In this document: piece after piece, positions 1 through 7,833 of the stretch
How the letters are laid out: the number at the start of each line of letters is the position of its first letter
Position numbering within the stretch: the first letter of the stretch is position 1
DNA from: Candidatus Ornithospirochaeta stercoravium
Lineage (GTDB): Bacteria; Spirochaetota; Spirochaetia; Sphaerochaetales; Sphaerochaetaceae
NCBI GenBank assembly: GCA_017694915.1
Contig: JADIMF010000002.1
Coordinates: 1-40,714 of the forward strand
Direction: 5' to 3'
Length of the DNA stretch: 40,714 nt
Notes under the pieces: generated by a model
The model's database searches: none
What the model saw: the letters and a program-made list of their open reading frames with translations, nothing else
Told to the model about the DNA's origin: nothing
Translations under genes and position numbers: made by a program

Positions 1-326
1 GCATCTGATTCCGGGAAATATCTCGTTCTGAAAGCCTCAGTGTTTTTGTATGCAAAATAGAATCTGTCTTCTTCAACGAAAATAGGGAAGTATAACTCAT
101 TTGATACTTCAGCTATTTTTGTCATCTTTGTTCCGTCGAATTCATAGACATCCCTGTTTGCATAGAGGATAATCTTATCTCCAGCAGTGCCGAGAACAGT
201 CTGAATCATCTCGTAGTTCTTCTTTGAAGCATTGAATGCCTGCTGGAATACACCCTGTCCTGAATCGAGGTTACAGGATGATATAAGTATAAGAACCGTT
301 AGGATTAAAAGTAATGCTTTCTTCAT
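1..326 (-). CDS. Putative lipoprotein, truncated at window edge
   Basis: Reverse complement from 326 reads MKKALLLILTVLILISSCNLDSGQGVFQQAFNASKKNYEMIQTVLG...; signal peptide with lipobox-like LISSC; open to the window edge; not in the ORF track. Confidence 0.75.
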   Translation of the reverse strand, partial: MKKALLLILTVLILISSCNLDSGQGVFQQAFNASKKNYEMIQTVLGTAGDKIILYANRDVYEFDGTKMTKIAEVSNELYFPIFVEEDRFYFAYKNTEAFRTRYFPESD

Positions 327-334
327 CTTTCACC

Positions 335-961
335 TCAATGCCTATATGATACCGTAAGCGTGACTGGCATATACATCATCGTCGACATCTTAACTGTATT
401 GGAGGAATAAAGCTCCGGGATGACGAGGAATGATGCATTCAGTCCAAGTCCCCATTCATCTGTGATGAAGTATCTTGCGCCGACTTCAAGCTCACATCCG
501 AATGTAAGCTTGGAGCTTCCATCGTAGCTTATGTATGCCAGACCAGCTCCAAGTGACAGAGGAACTTCGAATCTTCCCTGTACCGGAACATAGGTCGCCT
601 TAACGAAAATCGGGACTACCGTTGAAACGAGTCCTGAATTTACGAAATCAAACTGGAATCCAAGCTGTCCGCCTATCGCGAAATATGGATTGATGAATAC
701 CTGATACGAAATGGCACCCAGTCCACCGAATGTATGATGAGTGTTGTTCTCACCGCTACCGGGGAAGAATGTCAGCTCAGGGCCTTCATACCCCTGCGCG
801 TTCCTTCCCGGATTGTAATACATCATCGGTGTTGTAAAGCCTGCTGTGATATTGAATATCTGAGAGCCCGAATCATAATAAGGCTCAGCAGCAAAAAGCA
901 TACCAGGCAATAACAGCAAGAGAAGTATGAATCTCAGTGGTTTTCTCATTGAAATCTCCAC
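335..961 (-). CDS. Putative outer-membrane beta-barrel protein; likely start at the internal MRKPLRF
   Basis: 208 aa ORF, signal peptide MRKPLRFILLLLLLPGMLFA, alternating aromatic/glycine strands typical of small barrels. Confidence 0.6.
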   Translation of the reverse strand: MEISMRKPLRFILLLLLLPGMLFAAEPYYDSGSQIFNITAGFTTPMMYYNPGRNAQGYEGPELTFFPGSGENNTHHTFGGLGAISYQVFINPYFAIGGQLGFQFDFVNSGLVSTVVPIFVKATYVPVQGRFEVPLSLGAGLAYISYDGSSKLTFGCELEVGARYFITDEWGLGLNASFLVIPELYSSNTVKMSTMMYMPVTLTVSYRH

Positions 962-1041
962 CTTCGATTATAGCTGAGATAGGCATATTGATTCAAACCT
1001 CTTGTTGCGTTTAAGGAGTGTTTCATTTATCTTTCTCCTGT

Positions 1042-1914
1042 ATGATTAGACTAGGCTGTAAAAGCGTTGCTGAGAATGTAATGGAAAAGGTCGCTAAAGA
1101 GACCGAATTATTCATATCAGAAGGAAATAGAGCGCCGTCCCTTGCTGTTGTGCTCGTTGGTTCCGATCCTGCAAGCATGACTTATGTCCGCAAGAAGAAG
1201 GAGGCATGCGAGAAACTAGGCTTTCTGCATTTTCAGTATAATTTTGATGAAGATGCTGCAGAGGGCGATGTTCTCGCGCTTCTTGATGAGCTGAATGAAC
1301 GTGATGACGTAGACGGAATTCTTGTCCAGCTTCCACTTCCAGAGGGCATAAATGAAAGAAAGATAATCGAGCATATAAATCCTGAGAAGGATGTTGACGG
1401 CTTTTCACCTATAAACATCGGCAGGCTTCTCATCGGAGAGGATTGCTTTGTTCCATGTACGCCGAAAGGGATTCTTGAGATTCTCCGATATTTCTCAGTT
1501 GATACTGCAGGAAAGAAGGTTGTTGTCATCGGAAGAAGCAACATAGTCGGTAAGCCTATGGCCGCGCTTCTCATGCAGAAAGGGCTAGACGCCACTGTCA
1601 CCGTCTGCAACACGAAAACCCCAGACCTGAGGAAGGAGACAGAAGATGCAGATATCGTCATCGTCGCCACAGGGCACCCCGATACAATCGATTCGTCATA
1701 TGTGAAAAATGATGCTGTCGTTATAGATGTAGGTGTGAACCGCATTGCAGACGCCTCAAGAGAGAAAGGCTTCAGGCTTACAGGTGATGCAGATTACGCT
1801 TCGTTTGAGAATACAGACGTGAAGATCACTCCTGTTCCTGGTGGTGTCGGTCTGATGACTGTCTCAATGCTTATGATGAATACTCTTGAAGCTGCGAAGA
1901 GGAGAAGAGGATGA
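1042..1914 (+). CDS. folD: Bifunctional methylenetetrahydrofolate dehydrogenase/cyclohydrolase
   Basis: FolD motifs YVRKKKEACEKLGF, DGILVQLPLP, PEKDVDGFSPINIGRL, VIGRSNIVGKPMAALL, ITPVPGGVGLMTVSML. Start ambiguous (GTG 1018 or ATG 1042). Confidence 0.95.
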   Translation: MIRLGCKSVAENVMEKVAKETELFISEGNRAPSLAVVLVGSDPASMTYVRKKKEACEKLGFLHFQYNFDEDAAEGDVLALLDELNERDDVDGILVQLPLPEGINERKIIEHINPEKDVDGFSPINIGRLLIGEDCFVPCTPKGILEILRYFSVDTAGKKVVVIGRSNIVGKPMAALLMQKGLDATVTVCNTKTPDLRKETEDADIVIVATGHPDTIDSSYVKNDAVVIDVGVNRIADASREKGFRLTGDADYASFENTDVKITPVPGGVGLMTVSMLMMNTLEAAKRRRG

Positions 1915-3200
1915 AGTTTCTTATTGAATCATATGGCTGCCAGCTGAATATGGCAGAGAGTGCTGCTATCGAGACGATGCTTATCGGCCGAGGACTTGAG
2001 AAGACTGAGAATCCCGATGAAGCTGACGCTGTCATTCTCAACACCTGTTCCGTCAGGAAGACTGCAGAGAACAGAATATGGGGCAGACTCGGATTTTATA
2101 GCAGCGAGAAGAAAAAACATAAGCTTATCCTGATTGTCACAGGATGCATGGCAGAGAGGATGCAGGAGGAGCTAAAGAAGGAAGCTCCATATATTGATGC
2201 TGTAATAGGAACCAATGAGAAAGCAGAGATCCCTGATTTCATCATCGGAGAACCTCTTGAGCACCTCGATGGATACAGATTCCTCTCATCATATTATCGT
2301 GAGGGCGATTACTCGAGTTATGTTCCTATCATGAACGGCTGCAATAACTTCTGTTCATACTGCATCGTACCGTATGTACGCGGAAGGGAAGTCTCGAGGC
2401 CTGTTGAGGAGATTCTGAAGGAAATCTGCTTCCTTGAGCAGCAGGGGGTTAAGGAGATAACGCTCCTAGGTCAGAATGTTAATTCCTATTCTGCTGAATA
2501 CAATGGGGAACATGTAGATTTCCCTCGTCTTCTTGAGTTGATCCTTCCATACCTCAGGAATATCATGTTCGTCAGATTCGAGTCCCCCCATCCGAAGGAT
2601 TTCTCAGATCATCTCATTTCCGTCATTGCTGATAACGACAGGATTTCAAAACATATCCATCTTCCTGTTCAGTCGGGATCGACAAGGATCCTTCAGCTGA
2701 TGAACAGGAAAACAACAAGGGAGAAAACACTCGAGCTCATTCGGAAGATGAAGGAGAGGATTCCCCATCTGACACTATCAACAGATGTTATGACGGGATT
2801 CCCGACTGAAACCGAGGAAGAGTACGAGGAAACGCTGTCTCTTATGGAAGAGATGGGATGTACAGAGGCTTTCATGTACTACTTCAATCCGAGAGAAGGT
2901 ACTAGAGCTGCCTCTATGGATGGTCAGATAGAGGAGAGCGTGAAGATAAAGCGTCTTGAACGCCTTATCGATGAGCAGATAAAAAGGCAGGCTGTCATCA
3001 AGGAAGCAATGCTTCCTTTCACAGCTCTTGCTATTGTTACAGGTAAAAGCCGCGATGATGAGGACAGGTATCTTGCAAGAGGCGAGCACAATGATTATTT
3101 CTCATTCTCATCAAGCGCCAGCCACAACCCTGGAGATGCTGTTATAATCGATGCAGAGGAGCTGAAAGGAAATACCTTCAGAGGAAAGGAACGTGTCTGA
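1911..3200 (+). CDS. miaB: tRNA-2-methylthio-N6-dimethylallyladenosine synthase (radical SAM methylthiotransferase)
   Basis: ESYGCQLNMAES N-terminus, NTCSVRKTAENR, radical SAM CNNFCSYCIVPYVRGRE, QSGSTRILQLMNRKTT. Confidence 0.95.
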   Translation: MKFLIESYGCQLNMAESAAIETMLIGRGLEKTENPDEADAVILNTCSVRKTAENRIWGRLGFYSSEKKKHKLILIVTGCMAERMQEELKKEAPYIDAVIGTNEKAEIPDFIIGEPLEHLDGYRFLSSYYREGDYSSYVPIMNGCNNFCSYCIVPYVRGREVSRPVEEILKEICFLEQQGVKEITLLGQNVNSYSAEYNGEHVDFPRLLELILPYLRNIMFVRFESPHPKDFSDHLISVIADNDRISKHIHLPVQSGSTRILQLMNRKTTREKTLELIRKMKERIPHLTLSTDVMTGFPTETEEEYEETLSLMEEMGCTEAFMYYFNPREGTRAASMDGQIEESVKIKRLERLIDEQIKRQAVIKEAMLPFTALAIVTGKSRDDEDRYLARGEHNDYFSFSSSASHNPGDAVIIDAEELKGNTFRGKERV

Positions 3201-3954
3201 TTTCTCGTCTTTCATCGATTTATACAGGAAAGCCGGTCGTATCGTCGTACTGACAGGTGCCGGCGTCTCTACGCTATCTGGTATCCCTGATTTCCGCTCG
3301 TCAGATGGCCTCTACAGCAAGGAGTTCGGGAATATGAGAGTGGAGGAGATCCTCGATATAGATTTCTTCCGCGCTCATCCTGATGTCTTCTATCAGTGGT
3401 CAAGGGATTACTGGTTTCAGATGGAGAAGTTCCAGCCGAACATCATTCACAGAACTCTTGCTGAGATGGAGAGGCGAGGGAAACTGAGCGAGGGCATATT
3501 CACGCAGAATATTGATGCGCTTCACCAGAGAGCCGGATCGAAGAAGGTCTATGAGCTTCATGGAAGCATCGCTAACGGGTACTGCATGAACTGTCACAGG
3601 CATTACGACTACAAGTACATGGCAGATGCGGTCAACAGCGGTATCAAGCCGATATGCTCAAGCTGTGGTGGACTTGTGAAGCCCGATATCGTCTTCTACG
3701 GTGAAAGCCTGAATACGACGACCTTGATGAGAGCTGAGAATGCATTTTCCTATGCAGATCTCGCTATTGTTCTCGGTTCATCGCTCGTGGTTAATCCCGC
3801 GGCATCTCTTCCGTATATCTCTGCGCGGAGCGGAAAGGATATCGTCATCGTCAATCGCGATAAGACTTATATCGATGATTATGCTGTGTTGAAGTTCAAT
3901 GATCTTGAATCATTCTTCGATGAGTTTAATCAGTATTTAAATAATAACAAATAA
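3193..3954 (+). CDS. cobB: NAD-dependent protein deacylase, Sir2 family
   Basis: GAGVSTLSGIPDFRS, TQNIDALHQRAGS, HGS, and two CxxC zinc pairs (CMNC, CSSC). GTG start overlapping miaB. Confidence 0.9.
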   Translation: MSDFSSFIDLYRKAGRIVVLTGAGVSTLSGIPDFRSSDGLYSKEFGNMRVEEILDIDFFRAHPDVFYQWSRDYWFQMEKFQPNIIHRTLAEMERRGKLSEGIFTQNIDALHQRAGSKKVYELHGSIANGYCMNCHRHYDYKYMADAVNSGIKPICSSCGGLVKPDIVFYGESLNTTTLMRAENAFSYADLAIVLGSSLVVNPAASLPYISARSGKDIVIVNRDKTYIDDYAVLKFNDLESFFDEFNQYLNNNK

Positions 3955-4019
3955 TAAATAGTATAATTACTATATTGTAATTTAAAATAACTAAATTATA
4001 ATAATATATGTTTAAAGAA

Positions 4020-4054
4020 AACACTACCGTATTCATATGAAAAACGGTAGTGTT
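4020..4054. terminator. Bidirectional hairpin terminator between convergent cobB and GH31 genes
   Basis: Perfect 11-bp stem AACACTACCGT ... ACGGTAGTGTT; T-rich run on the minus side. Confidence 0.75.
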
Positions 4055-4080
4055 CATTTCGTAATTATCTTAGAACGATA

Positions 4081-6255
4081 TCAAAGGACATTAGAGCCTT
4101 TTCTGATTGATATCGTTTTCGATGAACTTGAATTACCTTCCGATACTGTAACAACCAGCTCTGAATAGTTATCGTCATGAAGAATGCATTCACCATTCTT
4201 AATCTCTGCAATTCCTTCAAGTTCTGCTTCAGAGACGTTGTACGCATGCAGGATATGCTTTCCATCTTTTTCCATCGGTATGATCGAGTTCTCCCTTGCA
4301 TATAGAGGAAGAGAGAAGAAGTCATAGTTCTTCCTGATCCAGCATGGTCCTTCTGCGGATGTACCATCGAGTATTGAAGTCCATCTGCCTTCCGGAAGAT
4401 AGAAACTGCACTCGCCGTTTTCCTTCATTACCGGTGCTACAAGAAGCGATGGTCCGAGCATATATTCCTTGTCGATGTATCTGATCATCTCATCATCTGT
4501 GCCGAATTCAAGAATAAGTGGTCTCAGGATAGGAATACCTGTATTGTGTGATTCCTCCGCATATTTCCAGAGGTATGGGAGAAGCGATTTCTTGAGGTTC
4601 GTGAAGAACTCCGTAACCCTGCATGCTTCTTCATCGAATGCCCATGGAACCCTGTATGAAGAACTTCCATGCAGTCTCGAGTGCGATGAAAGAAGTCCGA
4701 ATGCAACCCATCTCTTGAATAGGTCAGGGGAGGTTGTGTCCTCAAATCCTCCGATATCATGGCTCCAGAATCCGAAACCGGATAGGGCAAGGGAAAGGCC
4801 TCCTCTGAGAGTCGATGCCATCGAAGAATAAGTTGCCACATTGTCACCAGCCCAATGTACAGGCATGGTCTGGCTTCCGATTGTAGCAGAGCGCGTGAAT
4901 ACCATGGCATCGTCACCCTTCATTTCCTTCAGAAGTGAGAAAACTGCCTCATTGTAGATGTATGTATACCTGTTATGCATTAAAGCAGGATCGGAACCGT
5001 CATACCATACGACATCGTCAACAGGTATATTCTCTCCGAAATCTGTCTTAAAGCAGTCAACACCCATCTCAACAAGCTTCCTGAGCTTATCCTGATACCA
5101 CTTCACTGCATCCGGGTTTGTGAAGTCGACAATAGCCATTCCAGCCTGCCATACATCGCACTGCCAGACATTGCCGTCTTTTCTCCTTAGGAAATATCCT
5201 TTAGAAGCACCTTCATCGAACAGTGGCGATTTCTGTGCGACATATGGATTGATCCAAACGCTGACATGAAGGCCTCTGTCATGAAGCTTCCTCAGCATTG
5301 AAACAGGATCAGGGAACATTTCTGGATCCCATGTGAAGTCGACCCACTGGAAGCCCTTCATCCAGAAGCAGTCGAAATGCATTACAGATAGCGGGATATT
5401 CTCCTTTGCCATCCTGTCGACGAACGAAAGGACAGTCTTCTCGCTGTAGTCAGTCGTGAATGATGTTGAGAGCCAGAGTCCGAACGACCATTTAGGAGGA
5501 AGTGCAGGGCGACCTGTTATCTTAGTGTACCCTGAAACGACATCTTTCAGTGTGTCGCCTGCAATGATGCAGTATGACAGCTTCTCTCCAGGAACAGAGA
5601 ACTGTGCACATTCAGTCACCTCGCTTCCCATCTCGAATGAGACCTTTGAATAACTGAGGACAAAAATTCCGTAATTCTTCGAGGAAATGAAGAAAGGGAC
5701 ATTCTTATGTGACATCTCGCTTGAACAGCCACTGTCAAGGTTCCACATTTCAACCTTCTGACCGTTTTTCACGAATGACGTGAACCTCTCTCCAAGGCCA
5801 TAGTAATTCTCTCCGATATCAGTATTAAGATATTCGGTCATGAATCTTCCGTCCGGTGTTGTCATACACCCAGAAAGCCTTGAGAACCGCTTTGTCAGTT
5901 TGTTGCCCTTGTAAGAGAATACAAGCGTACCATCTGCATACTCTGCCTTCAGATTACCGGATGTGATTGAATTATCTCCGACAATTCCACGGAAAGTAGA
6001 GGTTATAGCAGGAAAAGGCTTTTCCTCAACAGCACCCTTGTGATGATAGACATCAACCCTGAGAATATTCTCCGCTACAGGATATATCTCTGTAGTGATG
6101 ACAGGATTGTTGAGCGTATCATTCCTGCAGGTAATGGGGTAGGATGCGGCGTAAAGCGATAGCTTGTTATCCCTTGCGTCAGTTTCGAAATACTCCTTAT
6201 GTGAATAAAGAGTCACGTTGCCATCAAGATGCCAGAAACCGTTTCTAAATCTCAT
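4081..6255 (-). CDS. yicI: GH31 family glycosidase, alpha-xylosidase (YicI/XylS-like)
   Basis: 724 aa; GH31 nucleophile region CFKTDFGENIPVD followed by VVWYDGSDPALMHNRYTYIYNE; PPKWSFGLWLST; WSHDIGGFEDT. Confidence 0.88.
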   Translation of the reverse strand: MRFRNGFWHLDGNVTLYSHKEYFETDARDNKLSLYAASYPITCRNDTLNNPVITTEIYPVAENILRVDVYHHKGAVEEKPFPAITSTFRGIVGDNSITSGNLKAEYADGTLVFSYKGNKLTKRFSRLSGCMTTPDGRFMTEYLNTDIGENYYGLGERFTSFVKNGQKVEMWNLDSGCSSEMSHKNVPFFISSKNYGIFVLSYSKVSFEMGSEVTECAQFSVPGEKLSYCIIAGDTLKDVVSGYTKITGRPALPPKWSFGLWLSTSFTTDYSEKTVLSFVDRMAKENIPLSVMHFDCFWMKGFQWVDFTWDPEMFPDPVSMLRKLHDRGLHVSVWINPYVAQKSPLFDEGASKGYFLRRKDGNVWQCDVWQAGMAIVDFTNPDAVKWYQDKLRKLVEMGVDCFKTDFGENIPVDDVVWYDGSDPALMHNRYTYIYNEAVFSLLKEMKGDDAMVFTRSATIGSQTMPVHWAGDNVATYSSMASTLRGGLSLALSGFGFWSHDIGGFEDTTSPDLFKRWVAFGLLSSHSRLHGSSSYRVPWAFDEEACRVTEFFTNLKKSLLPYLWKYAEESHNTGIPILRPLILEFGTDDEMIRYIDKEYMLGPSLLVAPVMKENGECSFYLPEGRWTSILDGTSAEGPCWIRKNYDFFSLPLYARENSIIPMEKDGKHILHAYNVSEAELEGIAEIKNGECILHDDNYSELVVTVSEGNSSSSKTISIRKGSNVL

Positions 6256-6295
6256 TCTTCAAATCAGCTGAAGCTGCCTCCTTATTGGCAAGCCG

Positions 6296-6324
6296 AGTAT
6301 CAGAAATAAGCCGTAAAAAGTCAA
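6296..6324 (-). promoter_or_regulatory. Predicted sigma70-type promoter for the GH31 gene
   Basis: Minus strand TTGACT (6324-6319), 17 nt spacer, GATACT (6301-6296). Confidence 0.5.
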
Positions 6325-6335
6325 TTGTTTTTCCA

Positions 6336-6354
6336 TTGTTTTCTTTGAAAACAA
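6336..6354. promoter_or_regulatory. Operator-like palindrome upstream of the GH31 promoter
   Basis: TTGTTTTC-TTT-GAAAACAA, perfect 8-bp arms, 11 nt upstream of the predicted -35. Confidence 0.5.
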
Positions 6355-6384
6355 AATGAAATTTTCGTTAGTTAATATTGCATC

Positions 6385-6413
6385 TTGATGATTGCCTTCC
6401 ATTCTGATATTTT
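6385..6413 (+). promoter_or_regulatory. Predicted promoter for ssrA
   Basis: TTGATG, 17 nt spacer, TATTTT with upstream TGA (extended -10); mature tmRNA 5' end about 15 nt downstream. Confidence 0.5.
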
Positions 6414-6428
6414 TACATGAGAACACTT

Positions 6429-6796
6429 GGGGGTGTTCTGGTTTCGACTGGCTTTGCCATGCCGTAGACTGCGGATCAAGAGCTGACTTGTAAAACCGGC
6501 AAAGAAAAATTAAATGCAAAGAAAGAAGACGAGTACGTCTCTGACGAAGCATTTGCTCTTGCTGCTTAATCGTAGCTGAGAGCGGGAAGCATCGGATTAA
6601 GTTCCTGGTCTGATACTTCCTTTACCAAAGGGGACTTGCTTCTCTCCATTGCACCGGGGAGGGTGGGACTTTTAGGTGCTGCACTGCGAGAACGCCTGTT
6701 CCGTTGCCGAATCGTAGCTAAGACTGAAATGGAACTACATCCGTAGACGTTTATGGGTGGACTGTCAGGACGGGAGTTCGAGTCTCCCCACCTCCA
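6429..6796 (+). ncRNA. ssrA: tmRNA; tag (A)AKKEDEYVSDEAFALAA encoded at 6516-6569
   Basis: 5' GGGGGTGTTCTGGTTTCGAC; ORF ending in ALAA-stop; 3' GAGTTCGAGTCTCCCCACCTCCA. GGGGGUG pairs with CACCUCC over 7 bp with a G3-U70 wobble. The final A is the discriminator; CCA does not appear to be encoded. Confidence 0.95.
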
Positions 6797-6809
6797 GAAG
6801 GGAATAGCG

Positions 6810-7385
6810 ATGCCAAGACAGACAGATGTCAGAGTACAGAAGACAAAGGAGAGGCTTTCCGCCTCTCTGCTGTCGCTATTGAAAGAGAAGAGCATCGAGA
6901 AGGTATCGATATGCGAGATATGCAACAGGGCAGGGGTGAACCGCAATACCTTCTATTCCCATTATTCAGATATAAAGGAACTGCTTGCGGAGATAGAAGG
7001 CGGTTTCATGGAGGAGATCATCTCTTCCATCGCGATATCAAAGAATACCGTTGAATCTGTAGAGGATCTCTTTCTTCTCATCCTCGATATCGTTGAGTCG
7101 AATCAGGATATGTGCACGCTTCTCTTCTCAGATAACGGTGACAAGAATTTCCTTCATAATATCCTGATGTTCGCCATGCCGAGCGCGATACAGAACTGGA
7201 TGGCTGAGCTTGGAATCAGCGAGGACGATGCGACGCTCCTCTATTATTTCGTCATGGGGGGTGCTGTCCATACGCTCGAAGCTTATGTCAAGAAAGGTAT
7301 TTCGCTCTCGAAGAAGGATCTCGCTTCAAAGCTCAATGATATGGTCATGAAAGCACAGGAAGCTCTTTCCATCAGTAAGAATTGA
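6810..7385 (+). CDS. TetR family transcriptional regulator (start corrected; the track start lies inside tmRNA)
   Basis: N-terminal HTH KTKERLSASLLSLLKEKSIEKVSICEICNRAGVNRNTFYSHYSDIKEL; AGAAGGG SD before ATG 6810. Confidence 0.85.
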   Translation: MPRQTDVRVQKTKERLSASLLSLLKEKSIEKVSICEICNRAGVNRNTFYSHYSDIKELLAEIEGGFMEEIISSIAISKNTVESVEDLFLLILDIVESNQDMCTLLFSDNGDKNFLHNILMFAMPSAIQNWMAELGISEDDATLLYYFVMGGAVHTLEAYVKKGISLSKKDLASKLNDMVMKAQEALSISKN

Positions 7386-7833
7386 GCTCACGCAGCTGAC
7401 GCCTTGTATCCCTGTTCATATCGCGTTCCTTGATCGCTTCCTTCTTGTCTCTAACATTCTTTCCACGTGCAAGTGCGATTTTCATCTTCACGAGATTTCC
7501 CTTGAGATAGATTTCAAGCGGCACGATAGTGAAGCCTCTTTCGTTTACCTTTCTCGTGAACTTCTTTATCTCCATCTTATGGGCAAGAAGGCGTCTTGTC
7601 CTGTCCGTCTTATGGTTGAAGATGTTTCCATGTGTATAAGGCTGGATGAGAAAGCCGATGAGCATCAGGCTTCCGTTCTTCGGAACGATGTAGCTGTCTG
7701 AGAATGAGCACTTACCCTCCCTGACGGACTTTACTTCCGTTCCTACGAGAGAGATTCCTACCTCAAGCTCCTCTATGATTTCATAATTGAAGAACGCTTT
7801 CTTGTTCTTCTGTATCAGTTTTACCGAACTCAT
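7372..7833 (-). CDS. smpB: SsrA-binding protein SmpB
   Basis: NKKAFFNYEIIEELEVGISLVGTEVKSVREGK, SFSDSY, GNIFNHKTDRTRRLLAHK, ALARGKN.DKKEAIKERD; start set at MSSVKL. Confidence 0.96.
   Translation of the reverse strand: MSSVKLIQKNKKAFFNYEIIEELEVGISLVGTEVKSVREGKCSFSDSYIVPKNGSLMLIGFLIQPYTHGNIFNHKTDRTRRLLAHKMEIKKFTRKVNERGFTIVPLEIYLKGNLVKMKIALARGKNVRDKKEAIKERDMNRDTRRQLRELNSY

Noticed and set aside
6753-6809. Track start of the TetR ORF
   Set aside because: This segment is the tmRNA 3' tRNA-like domain; ATG 6810 has its own SD.
6259-6946. Minus-strand ORFs of 97 and 126 aa
   Set aside because: They lie antisense to tmRNA and the TetR gene and have no recognisable protein features.
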